This document shows positions 8,901 through 16,521 of a stretch of 64,000 bases of DNA, piece by piece; the stretch's first letter is position 1, and the number at the start of each line of letters is the position of its first letter. The stretch is from CAWFKS01 sp963816435. GTDB taxonomy: Bacteria; Pseudomonadota; Alphaproteobacteria; Rhizobiales; Rhizobiaceae. A program made the position numbers and the translations under genes. The notes under the pieces were generated by a model. The model saw only the letters and a list, made by a program, of their open reading frames with translations. It ran no database searches and was not told where the DNA came from. The stretch spans positions 186,001-250,000 of the forward strand of contig CAWFKS010000020.1 of assembly GCA_963816435.1 (NCBI GenBank), written 5' to 3'.

Positions 8901-10756
8901 TCGAACAGCGCGCCGCTGCCGCCGAGGTCGATCGGCCGGCCGTAGGCGCTCTCCAGTTCCATGTCGTGCAGGAACACCTGCTGCTCGCCGTCGCTGGTCG
9001 TCTCGAAGGTGCGCTCGCTGATGACCCGGAAGCCCATGTTTTCCAGAAGCGGCACCCGCTCCGACAGCGGCACCGGATCGCCGTAATGGTAGATCTTCAG
9101 CCCGGCATGGTCCTGCGGCTGGCCGGGAGCCCGGTAGAAGTCGATGGCGATTGTTTCGTCGGGTGAAAGCCGGCTAATGAACTCGGCGTCGCGCAACGCC
9201 GTCTCCGGCTTGAAGCTGTTGCGGTAGTCCTCCTGGAACCGCGCCGCGATCGTCGTCAGCCCGGCGCCGGCCTCGAGGTCGGCTGCGGCCTCGCGCAGCG
9301 CGTCGTCCCAGGTGCGCACGATGGCGCGCACCGCGTCCTCCAGCGTCGCCTGGTCGATCTTCGGCGTCTTGCCGCCCGAGCGGCCGATGATGAAGTGGAC
9401 ACGCGCCAGATGCCCCTCGGGAAATGCCGGGTAGAAGGCCGACAGCCGCCCCTCGAACACGGTCTTGAGATAGTTGCCGATCTTCTCGCGCACTTCCGAA
9501 TCGTAGCGGTCGCGCGGCACGAACACGATCAGCGACACGAACCTGTCGAACTGGTCGACGCGGAACAGCACCCGCACGCGCGGACGCTCGCCGAGCGCCA
9601 GGATCGCCTCGGCGTGCTTGCGCAGCACCGGCACGCTGATCTGGAACAGTTCGTCGCGCGGATAGGATTCCAGCACGTTGATCAGCGCCTTGCCGGAATG
9701 GTCGCCGGGATCGAAGCCGGAGCGCGCCACCACCGCCTGCGCCTTCGAGCGCAGATAGGGGATCTTCATCACCGAGCTGGTGTAGGCGGTCGAGGTGAAC
9801 AGGCCGACGATCCTGAGTTCGCCGGTCAGCTTGCCCTTCTGGTCGAAGGTCTTGATGCCGACATAGTCGAGATAAATGCGCCGGTGCACCAGCGACTTGG
9901 CGTTGGCCTTGGTGACGATCAGCGGTTCCGGCCCGTGCAGGAAGGCACGGATTTCGGGCGTTGTCGTCACTGCCTCGGTGCCGCGCCGCAGAACCAGCAC
10001 GTCGGGATCGGACAATATGCCGAGCCCGGTCTTGCCGGTGCGCTCCAGCGTGCCGGTGTTCTCGCCGCCGGAATAGCGCAGCTCCCGCATGCCGAGGAAG
10101 GTGAAATTGTCGTCGCGCAGCCATTCGAGAAAGGCGATCGCCTCCGTCACCGCGTCCTTTTCGAGCGGCACCGGCGCATAGCGGAAATCGCTGATGGCGC
10201 GATCGAGACGCGCCAGCATCGGCTTCCAGTCGGAGACCGCGGCGCGCACCTGCGTCAGGATCTTTTCGAGCCGCTCTTCCAGCCCCGCGCATTCGGATTC
10301 CGGCAGGCGCGGCACGTGGACGTGGATGATGCTGACCCGGTCGACGTCCTCGGCATTGCCGCGTCCGCCGCCGGCCTCGCCGATGATCTCGGCCACGCCG
10401 GACTTGTCGTGGCGCACCAGCACGATCGGGTGCATGACCAGCGTCGGTTCGCCGGCGGTATCGGCGATCTCGCCGAGAATGGAATCGAACAGGAAGGGCA
10501 TGTTGTCGTTGACGACGGTGACGACCGTCACCTGCCGCCCGTGGCGAACGACTTCGGAATCGTTGTCGACCGCCACCACGCTGCTGCCGCGTCGATGCCG
10601 CTTCAGCGCCGCTTCCGCCAGCGCTGCCGAGCGCGCCAGCACGCCCGGCTGATAGGCGGCGGTGTCTTCGGCCGGCGCCCGGGCGTCGAGCAGCGCCTGC
10701 AGCTGCGCGGAGGCGGCTGCGGGCGCCTTCTTCCCGGCAGATTTTCGAGCGGCCAT
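5987..10756 (-). CDS. gdhZ: NAD-specific glutamate dehydrogenase, large (about 180 kDa) class
   Basis: Oxidatively deaminates glutamate to 2-oxoglutarate and ammonium in the cytoplasm, usually in glutamate/arginine catabolism. At 1,589 residues it matches the L-GDH180 class found in Proteobacteria and Streptomyces. The long N-terminal part contains ACT-like regions; the catalytic core is visible as LRFGPVARGGLRWSDR followed by KNAVIVPVGAKGGF, and the nucleotide-binding region as VVGVGDMSGDVFGNGMLLS. The ATG at 10756 has a GGAGG ribosome-binding site; the ATG at 10807 does not. The frame is intact along its whole length, unlike several other genes here. It is divergent from the AhpD-like gene, about 120 bases away. 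Confidence 0.95.
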   Translation of the reverse strand: MAARKSAGKKAPAAASAQLQALLDARAPAEDTAAYQPGVLARSAALAEAALKRHRRGSSVVAVDNDSEVVRHGRQVTVVTVVNDNMPFLFDSILGEIADTAGEPTLVMHPIVLVRHDKSGVAEIIGEAGGGRGNAEDVDRVSIIHVHVPRLPESECAGLEERLEKILTQVRAAVSDWKPMLARLDRAISDFRYAPVPLEKDAVTEAIAFLEWLRDDNFTFLGMRELRYSGGENTGTLERTGKTGLGILSDPDVLVLRRGTEAVTTTPEIRAFLHGPEPLIVTKANAKSLVHRRIYLDYVGIKTFDQKGKLTGELRIVGLFTSTAYTSSVMKIPYLRSKAQAVVARSGFDPGDHSGKALINVLESYPRDELFQISVPVLRKHAEAILALGERPRVRVLFRVDQFDRFVSLIVFVPRDRYDSEVREKIGNYLKTVFEGRLSAFYPAFPEGHLARVHFIIGRSGGKTPKIDQATLEDAVRAIVRTWDDALREAAADLEAGAGLTTIAARFQEDYRNSFKPETALRDAEFISRLSPDETIAIDFYRAPGQPQDHAGLKIYHYGDPVPLSERVPLLENMGFRVISERTFETTSDGEQQVFLHDMELESAYGRPIDLGGSGALFEEVFISVWNGEHDNDRYNALVQTAGLRAGEIAILRAYGRYLQQAGIPQSQGFVASVLNRYPDIARNLFELFAVRFHPAGASKVETVAPGIEERIETALDEVPNLDDDTIVRRYLNLIKSTLRTNHYAPETDKLGKSLALKLDSRAVTGLPEPRPWREIFVYGAEVEGVHLRFGPVARGGLRWSDRAQDYRTEVLGLVKAQQVKNAVIVPVGAKGGFFPKRLPAGGTRDEIFQAGKQAYVNFVASLLSITDNIEGDHVVHPEGVVIHDGDDPYFVVAADKGTATFSDTANEISQAHDFWLDDAFASGGSAGYDHKKMGITARGAWEAVKRHFREMNRDIQSQPFSVVGVGDMSGDVFGNGMLLSRETRLIAAFDHRDIFIDPDPDPALSYAERERMFALPRSSWQDYDRKALSTGGMIVPRSQKSVTLTPQAAAAIGMTKHAATPAEIMRAILKAPVDLLWFGGIGTYVRAATESSQDVGDRANDAIRITAREVGAKVIGEGANLGVTQLGRIEYGLNGGRCNSDAIDNSGGVNSSDMEVNIKIGLAAAMRNGSLTRPARNKLLAEMTESVASLVLANNYQQTLAISLATRRGMSDLPHQVRMMAALEARGLLDRDVEYLPTGQALADREARGEPLTRAEIGVLLAYAKIVLFNDIVESGVPDEKHFATDLFGYFPERMAKKFPDEIRGHRLRREIIATELANDTVNRGGPAFVSRMQDVSGAAAHEVVDAFVLVRDGFELAPLYAAVDALDTHIDGDAQLTLYEAIGRLIQASTAWHLKNERGTETLGERIEALRRARKVLEPKIGDMLPNFTRDRLAERTGSLKALGAPDELAARLAFLGIAELVPDIASVAAASGADPIVAARAFFAITDAFRIGRIEEAARGIQPADYYDGLALSRANDMIGAARRGMAVSALQTTSDNDKPVASWLEAGGARVARARERLQALTEGSDLTVSRMSVASGLMADIAGI

Positions 10757-10875
10757 CGGCTTTTTCCTCCCGCCAGCGCTTTTTTCTGTATCGTAGCAGA
10801 CTGACAATGTTTGGCGAGCCGTGTCGATCCGTCATTCGGCACGTTCGGCCGCGGCGATGAAGGGAGGATGACAGG

Positions 10876-11442
10876 ATGAACGACAGGACGACCGCGCTGA
10901 CGCTGGAACCGACGGGCGAACTCAGCGACGCGACCAAGGCCTACTTCGCCAAGTGCGAGGAAAAGCTTGGCATGGTGCCCAACGTGCTGCAGGCCTACGC
11001 CTTCGACGAGAAGAAGCTGCGCGCCTTCACCGACATGTACAACGACCTGATGCTCGGCAATTCGGCCCTGTCGAAGCTGGAGCGCGAGATGATCGCGGTC
11101 GCCGTCTCGTCGGTGAACCACTGCTTCTACTGCCTGGTCGCCCACGGCGCGGCGGTGCGCCAGCTGTCCGGCGATCCGGTGCTCGGCGAGATGATGGTGA
11201 TGAACTACCGCGTCGCCGACCTGACGAAAAAGCAGAAGGCGATGCTCGATTTCGCCGTCAAGCTGACGGAGACGCCGGCCAAGATCGAGGAGGCGGACCG
11301 CCAGAAGCTGCGCGATGTCGGCTTTACCGACCGCGACATCTGGGACATCGCCTCGGTCGCCGGCTTCTTCAACATGTCGAACCGCGTGGCGGCGGCAACC
11401 GACATGCAGCCCAATCCGGAATACCACTCGCAGGCGAGGTGA
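10876..11442 (+). CDS. peroxidase-related enzyme, carboxymuconolactone decarboxylase/AhpD-like family
   Basis: A 188-residue protein of the AhpD-like superfamily. The redox signature is VNHCFYCLVAHGAAV: a CxxC pair followed by His, the arrangement used by AhpD for peroxide-linked disulphide chemistry. The segment MVPNVLQAYAFDEKKLRAF and the C-terminal FNMSNRVAAATDM fit the uncharacterised peroxidase-related subfamily. The start at 10876 has GGGAGG about ten bases upstream. It is divergent from gdhZ. Electron donor and physiological substrate cannot be told from sequence. Confidence 0.88.
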   Translation: MNDRTTALTLEPTGELSDATKAYFAKCEEKLGMVPNVLQAYAFDEKKLRAFTDMYNDLMLGNSALSKLEREMIAVAVSSVNHCFYCLVAHGAAVRQLSGDPVLGEMMVMNYRVADLTKKQKAMLDFAVKLTETPAKIEEADRQKLRDVGFTDRDIWDIASVAGFFNMSNRVAAATDMQPNPEYHSQAR

Positions 11443-11464
11443 CCGCGCCCGCGAGCTGTCGGGC

Positions 11465-12226
11465 TCAGGGCTTCAGCCGATAGCCGGTGCGGAAGATCCA
11501 GGCCGTCACCGTCAGGCAGGCGCCGAGGAAGACGAAGGTCATCAGCAGACTGATCCCCACCGACACGTCGGACTGGCCGTAGAAGCTCCAGCGGAAGCCG
11601 GAGATCAGATAGACGACGGGGTTGAACAGCGTCACCTTCTGCCAGAAGGGCGGCAGCATGTCGATCGAGTAGAAACTGCCGCCGAGGAACGTCAGCGGCA
11701 TCACGATCAACAGCGGCACCAGCTGCAGCTTCTCGAAATTGTCGGCCCAGATGCCGATGATGAAGCCGAACAGCGAGAAGGTCAGCCCCGTCAGTACGAG
11801 GAAGGCGAGCATCCAGAACGGGTGGTCGATATGGACGTCGACGAACAGATTGGCGGTCGCCAGGATGATCAGGCCGAGCGTCACCGACTTGGTCGCCGCG
11901 GCCCCCACGAAGGCGGCGACGATCTCCAGGTGAGAGATGGGCGCCGACAGCAGCTCGTAGATCGTGCCGATGAATTTCGGGAAATAGATGCCGAACGAGG
12001 CGTTGGAGATGCTCTGCGTCAACAGCGACAGCATGATCAGGCCGGGCACGATGAAGGCGGCGTAGCTGATGCCGTTGACTTCGTCGATGCGCGAGCCGAT
12101 CGCCGCGCCGAACACCACGAAATAGAGCGAGGTGGAGATGACCGGCGACACCACGCTCTGCAGCAGCGTGCGGAAGGTGCGCGCCATTTCCTGCCGGTAG
12201 ATCGCCCAGACGCCGCGAAGGTTCAT
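11465..12226 (-). CDS. ABC-2 type transporter permease
   Basis: A 253-residue membrane protein with about six hydrophobic segments and the ABC-2 permease signature (VFGAAIGSRIDEVNGISYAAFIVPGL; later LPLTFLGGSFYSIDMLPPFW). It forms an exporter with the ATPase encoded immediately upstream; the ATPase stop and this ATG share an ATGA at 12223-12226, indicating translational coupling. The family includes drug, polysaccharide and lipid exporters, and the substrate is not evident. The longer frame to 13225 is only a shadow of the ATPase gene. Confidence 0.9.
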   Translation of the reverse strand: MNLRGVWAIYRQEMARTFRTLLQSVVSPVISTSLYFVVFGAAIGSRIDEVNGISYAAFIVPGLIMLSLLTQSISNASFGIYFPKFIGTIYELLSAPISHLEIVAAFVGAAATKSVTLGLIILATANLFVDVHIDHPFWMLAFLVLTGLTFSLFGFIIGIWADNFEKLQLVPLLIVMPLTFLGGSFYSIDMLPPFWQKVTLFNPVVYLISGFRWSFYGQSDVSVGISLLMTFVFLGACLTVTAWIFRTGYRLKP

Positions 12227-13149
12227 CGCTTGCCCTCCACCAGGCTGACGAAGATCTGCTCCAGTGTGCTCTGGCTGGTCGAGATGTCGCGCAGCCGCAC
12301 GCCCGCCTCCGAAAGCGCCGAAAACAACGCCGTGATGCCGGTGCGTTCGCCCTGCGTGTCGTAGGTGTAGACGAGTTCGCAACCGTCGCCGGTCAGCTCG
12401 AGTTTGTAGTCGGCCAGCGCCGCCGGCACCGCCTTGATCGGCTCGCGCAGCTGCACGCGCAACTGCTTGGTGCCCATCCGGCGCATCAGCGCATCCTTGT
12501 GGTCGACGAGCACGATCTCGCCCTTGTTGATGACGCCGACGCGGTCGGCCATCTCCTCGGCTTCCTCGATATAGTGCGTGGTCAGGATGATGGTGACGCC
12601 GCGCTGCTTGAGCCGGCGGACCATGTTCCACATGTCGCGGCGCAGTTCCACGTCGACGCCGGCGGTCGGTTCGTCGAGAAACAGGATCTCCGGCTCGTGG
12701 CTGAGCGCCTTGGCGATCAGCAGCCGCCGCTTCATGCCGCCCGACAGCGTCACGATTGCGGAATCGCGCTTGTCCCACAGCGACAGTTCCTTGAGCAGCC
12801 GCTCGAGATAGGCCTCGTCCGGTTTTCGCCCGAAAAGGCCGCGGCTGTAGCGCACCGTCGCCAGCACGCTGACCCAGGCGTCCGTCTGGATTTCCTGCGG
12901 CACCAGCCCGATCATCGAGCGCGTCTGGCGATAGTCGGAAACGATGTCGTGGCCGGCCACCGTCACGCTGCCCTCGGTGCGGTTCACCAGTCCGCATACG
13001 ATGCCGATCAGCGTCGTCTTGCCGGCGCCGTTGGGGCCGAGCAGCGCGAAGATCTCGCCCTTCTCGATCTCGAGGTCGACGTTTTTCAGCGCTTCGAAGC
13101 CGCTGGCATAGCGCTTGGTCAGGCCGGAAACGGTGATGATCGGAGCCAT
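12223..13149 (-). CDS. ABC transporter ATP-binding protein (ABC-2 export type)
   Basis: A 308-residue ATPase of the DrrA/CcmA-like type. Visible motifs are Walker A GPNGAGKTT, Q-loop VPQEIQTD, signature LSGGMKRRL, Walker B ILFLDEPTAGVD and the switch His in ILTTHYIEEAEEMADR. The start MAPIITVSGLTKRY at 13149 was chosen because it opens the ABC domain directly; the upstream extension to 13233 has no family resemblance. The C-terminal third after about residue 220 is the accessory region common in this export class. It is coupled to the permease through ATGA. Confidence 0.92.
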   Translation of the reverse strand: MAPIITVSGLTKRYASGFEALKNVDLEIEKGEIFALLGPNGAGKTTLIGIVCGLVNRTEGSVTVAGHDIVSDYRQTRSMIGLVPQEIQTDAWVSVLATVRYSRGLFGRKPDEAYLERLLKELSLWDKRDSAIVTLSGGMKRRLLIAKALSHEPEILFLDEPTAGVDVELRRDMWNMVRRLKQRGVTIILTTHYIEEAEEMADRVGVINKGEIVLVDHKDALMRRMGTKQLRVQLREPIKAVPAALADYKLELTGDGCELVYTYDTQGERTGITALFSALSEAGVRLRDISTSQSTLEQIFVSLVEGKR

Positions 13150-13229
13150 GGGTGTCCCGCCGAAATACTGGGCCACGCGTTGTGCCGTGTTGCTCCGGAC
13201 TTCGCAACCCGCGCCGTCCGGACACACCG

Positions 13230-13664
13230 TCAATCCTGCTGCTCGCCCCAGGACTCCCGCATCGCCAGGTAGACGAAGGACGCCGACCAGCCGAGCAGCA
13301 CGAAACCGTTCAGCCCCTCGATGCCCGCGACCAGCCGCAGCGCCCCGCGCGGATAGATGTCGCCGACGCCGAGCGTCGTGTAGCCGGTCATCGAGAAATA
13401 GACATAGTCGAGCCCGCCGCCGGTGAAATGGCCGTCCAGACCCCCCATCGCGCCGTACCAGTGCAGCAGGTAGTAGACCAGCGCGTAGATCCCGATCGCC
13501 ACGAGGTGGAAGACGGTGACGCCGCCGATGACGCCGAGCACGGCGACGTCGCGGCGGCCGCTCTGCTTGGCCCAGCGCCGCGTCGCCCTCAGCGCCTGGT
13601 GGTGAAAGACGATGGTCGCCACGAGCAAGGCGAGCGAAATCAGTGCTGCAAGCAGTATCGCCAT
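13230..13664 (-). CDS. two-TM potassium-channel-like (Ion_trans_2) protein
   Basis: A small 144-residue membrane protein with an N-terminal membrane helix, a second helix (GGVTVFHLVAIGIYALVYYLL), a pore region and a final helix (GFVLLGWSASFVYLAM). The filter-like motif TTLGVGD matches the TxGxGD potassium-channel signature, preceded by YVYFSMTGY as expected for the pore helix. No ligand-binding or RCK domain is attached. It lies about 80 bases upstream of the ABC exporter on the same strand, but a functional link is not shown. Ion selectivity is inferred from the filter alone. Confidence 0.8.
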   Translation of the reverse strand: MAILLAALISLALLVATIVFHHQALRATRRWAKQSGRRDVAVLGVIGGVTVFHLVAIGIYALVYYLLHWYGAMGGLDGHFTGGGLDYVYFSMTGYTTLGVGDIYPRGALRLVAGIEGLNGFVLLGWSASFVYLAMRESWGEQQD

Positions 13665-13745
13665 TGTTCTCCGTGAATCGGGTTTTCCGCGCCCGGACCG
13701 GGCGGACGGTGCGTGTAACCGCCGGCGGCGCCGGAAAGTTCCACC

Positions 13746-13901
13746 TCAGGATGCGGCGAGTTCTTCGGCCAGCATGTCGAAGACGAAGCGCACCCGCCGG
13801 CTGGTGTTGAGCTCGCGATGGGTGGTCAGCCAGATCGGGAACACCATCGGCGGAACGATGTCGGGCAGCACGCGCTCGACCAGCGGTTCGGCGTCACCGA
13901 T
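13746..13901 (-). pseudogene. LysR-family regulator, C-terminal remnant only
   Basis: Read on the minus strand to the TGA at 13746-13748, this gives GDAEPLVERVLPDIVPPMV followed by FPIWLTTHRELNTSRRVRF and VFDMLAEELAAS. That is the last ~50 residues of a LysR-type effector-binding domain (the FxxWLxxHRELxxxxRVRxVxDxL pattern). There is no DNA-binding domain: an in-frame stop lies just upstream near 13919, and the divergent MDR oxidoreductase gene starts at 13959 where the rest of the regulator should be. It is therefore a truncated remnant left by a deletion or replacement whose junction is near 13900-13920. Confidence 0.72.
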
Positions 13902-13958
13902 CGCTCGCCGGGTTCGCTACAAACCTGTCATCGACATGAGGGGCAAGGGAACGGGGCA

Positions 13959-14963
13959 ATGAAAGCAGCGACCTATCATCAATACGGACCGGCCGAGGTC
14001 GTCGGGATCGAAGAGGTGGAGCGTCCGGAAATCGGCGACGACGAGGTGCTGGTCCGCACCTTCGCCACCACGGTGACGAGCGCCGACTGGCGCATCCGCG
14101 CCTCGGCCTTTCCTGGCGTGATGTTGCTGCCGGGGCGGCTGATGTTCGGGCTCCGCCGGCCGCGCAACAAGGTTCTGGGCGGCGAGTTCGCCGGCCGCGT
14201 GGTCGCGGTGGGCGCGAAGGTGACGCGCTTTCGCATGGGCGACCCGGTCTTCGGCTTCGCGCTGTCGCGCGCCCACGCCGAATACCTGGCGATGCCGGAA
14301 ACCGGCACGATTGCGAAGAAGCCGGCAAACCTCACCTACGAGGAAGCGGCGGCAGCGCCCTTCGGCGCCATAACCGCACTCATCTTCCTGCGCGACTTCG
14401 CGAAGCTGAAGCCCGGCGAAAAGGTGCTGGTGCTGGGCGCGACGGGCGGCGTCGGCGTCTATGCGGTGCAGCTCGCCAGGCATTTCGGCGCCGAGGTCAC
14501 CGCGGTCTGCTCAACCGACCATGTGGAACTCGCCGCCTCGCTCGGCGCCGACCGCGTCATCGACTACCGGAAGGAGGACTACGCCGCGACCGGCGAACGC
14601 TGGGACCTGATCCTTGATCCGGTCGGCGCGACCGACTACGCCACCGCGAAGCGCGCACTCAGCCCCAACGGGCGGTTCGTCCCGCTGGAGTTCGGTCCGC
14701 GCGAGGTTTTCCAGTCGCTGCTGGCTCGGCTCGTCGGCGGCCCGCGCCTTGTCTTCGGCATCTCCAGCGACAGCCGCCAGGACGTCGAATACGTCGCCGG
14801 CCTGCTGGCGACGGGCGAGATCAGGCCGGTCATCGACGGAACCTGGCCCTTCTCGGAGATCGTGGAGGCCTATCGCCGGGTCGAGACGCGCCACAAGACC
14901 GGCAGCGTGGTGCTCGTGCTGGAGGAAAACCACGCCCTGCGCGCAGCCGGCACGGACGCGTGA
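13959..14963 (+). CDS. NAD(P)-dependent alcohol dehydrogenase / quinone oxidoreductase (MDR superfamily)
   Basis: A 334-residue medium-chain dehydrogenase/reductase. The GroES-like domain starts with MKAATYHQYGPAEVV and contains VLGGEFAGRVVAVGAKVTRF; the Rossmann fold is VLGATGGVGVYAVQLAR, with SLGADRVIDYRKEDY after it. The structural-zinc Cys cluster and the catalytic Cys of classical alcohol dehydrogenases are absent, so it belongs with zinc-independent quinone-oxidoreductase-like members. The ATG at 13959 follows AAGGGAACGG. It faces the LysR remnant, so it may have lost, or replaced, a divergently encoded regulator. Confidence 0.87.
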   Translation: MKAATYHQYGPAEVVGIEEVERPEIGDDEVLVRTFATTVTSADWRIRASAFPGVMLLPGRLMFGLRRPRNKVLGGEFAGRVVAVGAKVTRFRMGDPVFGFALSRAHAEYLAMPETGTIAKKPANLTYEEAAAAPFGAITALIFLRDFAKLKPGEKVLVLGATGGVGVYAVQLARHFGAEVTAVCSTDHVELAASLGADRVIDYRKEDYAATGERWDLILDPVGATDYATAKRALSPNGRFVPLEFGPREVFQSLLARLVGGPRLVFGISSDSRQDVEYVAGLLATGEIRPVIDGTWPFSEIVEAYRRVETRHKTGSVVLVLEENHALRAAGTDA

Positions 14964-14993
14964 CCTGGCGAAAGAGAAAGGGCGGAAGAAAAA

Positions 14994-15070
14994 TGGCGAT
15001 CCCGACAGGATTCGAACCTGTGACCCTCAGATTAGGAATCTGATGCTCTATCCTGCTGAGCTACGGGACC
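14994..15070 (-). tRNA. tRNA-Arg (anticodon CCT)
   Basis: On the minus strand the acceptor arm GGTCCCG pairs with CGGGATC (one G-U), followed by G and an encoded CCA. The anticodon arm is TCAGA / TTCCTAA / TCTGA, giving anticodon CCT, which reads AGG. The T arm is ACAGG-TTCGAAT-CCTGT, and the D arm contains AGCTCAGCAGGATAGAGC. No integrase or duplicated 3' end lies nearby, so there is no sign of use as an attachment site. Confidence 0.96.
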
Positions 15071-15153
15071 GCTGCGGCCACATTTAGCCTCTCGCGCCGG
15101 ATTCGCCAAGACGTCCGGCGCGGCAGGCTGGCTTGTGAATCGCGCCTCTCGGC

Positions 15154-16317
15154 TCAGGCCGCCAGCGAATCCTCGGTCAGCTTCACCCAGTAGCTGATCC
15201 CGTGCGCGATGACGTCGTCGTTGAAGTCGTAGTGCGGGTTGTGCAGGCTCGCCGTATCCCCGTTGCCGATGAAGATGAACGAGCCCGGCCGCGCCTCCAG
15301 CATGTAGGAGAAATCCTCGCCGCCCATCACCGGCGGCGTGTCCGTGTCGACGTTGGCATCGCCGGCGATCGCCTTGGCGATCCCGCTCGCGAACTCCGTC
15401 TCGGCCGGGTGATTGTAGGTGACGGGATAGTTGCGGTCGTAGTCGCATTCGATGACCGAGCCGGTGGCCGTTGCCATGCCCTCGCAGATTTCCTTCATCC
15501 GCTTCTCGGCAAGGTCGGCAACCTCGGTCTTCAGCGCGCGCACCGTGCCGGCCAGCACCACCTGCTCGGGGATGATGTTGTAGGCGTCGCCCGCATGGAT
15601 CTTGGTCACCGAAACCACCAGCGACTCGATCGGGTTGAGGCTGCGCGAGGCGATCGTCTGCAGCGCCAGCACCAGCTGCGCCGAAGTGACGACGGGATCG
15701 ATCGTGGAGTGCGGCTGCGCTGCGTGGCCGCCCTTTCCCTTCACCGTGATGGTGAACTCGGCCGTGCCGGCCATCGTGGCGCCGGTGCGAATGGCGAAGT
15801 GCCCGACGTCGAGGCCGGGCATGTTGTGCATGCCGAACACCTTCTCGATGCCGAAGCGGTCCATCATGCCGTCCTTGACCATGGCGTCGCCGCCGGCCCC
15901 GCCTTCCTCGGCGGGCTGGAAGATCAGCGCCACGGAGCCCGCGAAATTCCGCGTCTCGGCGAGATATTTGGCGGCACCCAGCAGCATCGCCGTGTGGCCG
16001 TCATGGCCGCAGGCGTGCATCTTGCCGGGCGTCTTCGACGACCATTCCTTGCCGCTCACTTCCTCGAGCGGCAGCGCGTCCATGTCGGCGCGCAGGCCGA
16101 TGGTCTTGCCGGGCCCCTTGTTGCCCTTGACGATCGCCACCACGCCCGTCTTGCCGATGCCGGTGACGACCTCGTCGCAGCCGAACTCCTTCAGCTTCTC
16201 GGCCACGAAGGCGGACGTCTGGTGCACGTCGTAGAGCAGCTCGGGGATCGTGTGGAGGTGGCGCCGCCATCCGGCGACTTCGTCCTGCATCTCGGCGGCG
16301 CGGTTCAGAATGGGCAT
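15154..16317 (-). CDS. M20 family amidohydrolase (hippurate hydrolase-like)
   Basis: A 387-residue metal-dependent amidohydrolase of the M20/HipO-like group that cleaves N-acyl amino acids or related amides in the cytoplasm. Visible motifs are RRHLHTIPEL, GLRADMDALPLEE, HACGHDGHTAMLLGAA (Cys/His metal region), FQPAEEGGAGGDAMV and the C-terminal PVMGGEDFSYML. The dimerisation domain lies between, with GGHAAQPHSTIDPV. MPILNRAAEMQDEV at 16317 was taken as the start because it matches family N-termini. The substrate cannot be fixed from sequence (hippurate, indole-3-acetyl amino acids and N-acetyl amino acids are all possible). Confidence 0.9.
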   Translation of the reverse strand: MPILNRAAEMQDEVAGWRRHLHTIPELLYDVHQTSAFVAEKLKEFGCDEVVTGIGKTGVVAIVKGNKGPGKTIGLRADMDALPLEEVSGKEWSSKTPGKMHACGHDGHTAMLLGAAKYLAETRNFAGSVALIFQPAEEGGAGGDAMVKDGMMDRFGIEKVFGMHNMPGLDVGHFAIRTGATMAGTAEFTITVKGKGGHAAQPHSTIDPVVTSAQLVLALQTIASRSLNPIESLVVSVTKIHAGDAYNIIPEQVVLAGTVRALKTEVADLAEKRMKEICEGMATATGSVIECDYDRNYPVTYNHPAETEFASGIAKAIAGDANVDTDTPPVMGGEDFSYMLEARPGSFIFIGNGDTASLHNPHYDFNDDVIAHGISYWVKLTEDSLAA

Positions 16318-16521
16318 GCGGAAGACCTTCCGTTTGGCACGACCCGGCAGGACGCGACCCAGCATTGTGACTGGCCGGCTTTTGCCATCTTGGCGTCACA
16401 TAGGCTAAATAGCACCCTCGGGTGAGCGGTGTGGTTCCTGGCCTGGCGGGCTACCGCCCGGCCGCTCCGAAATCTTAGAGACGGCAAAGCCCCGACGGCA
16501 AGAGGCGAATTGGGTTTTTCG

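Noticed and set aside
9395..10804. 469-codon plus-strand frame opposite gdhZ
   Set aside because: Antisense shadow of an intact 1,589-residue enzyme; sequence is low-complexity His/Arg/Gly with no domain.
10757..10875. Operator or promoter motifs between gdhZ and the AhpD-like gene
   Set aside because: No inverted repeat of useful length and no convincing -35/-10 pair could be read by eye.
14994..15070. tRNA-Arg as an integration site for an island
   Set aside because: No integrase, no duplicated tRNA 3' end, and neighbouring genes are ordinary chromosomal ones.
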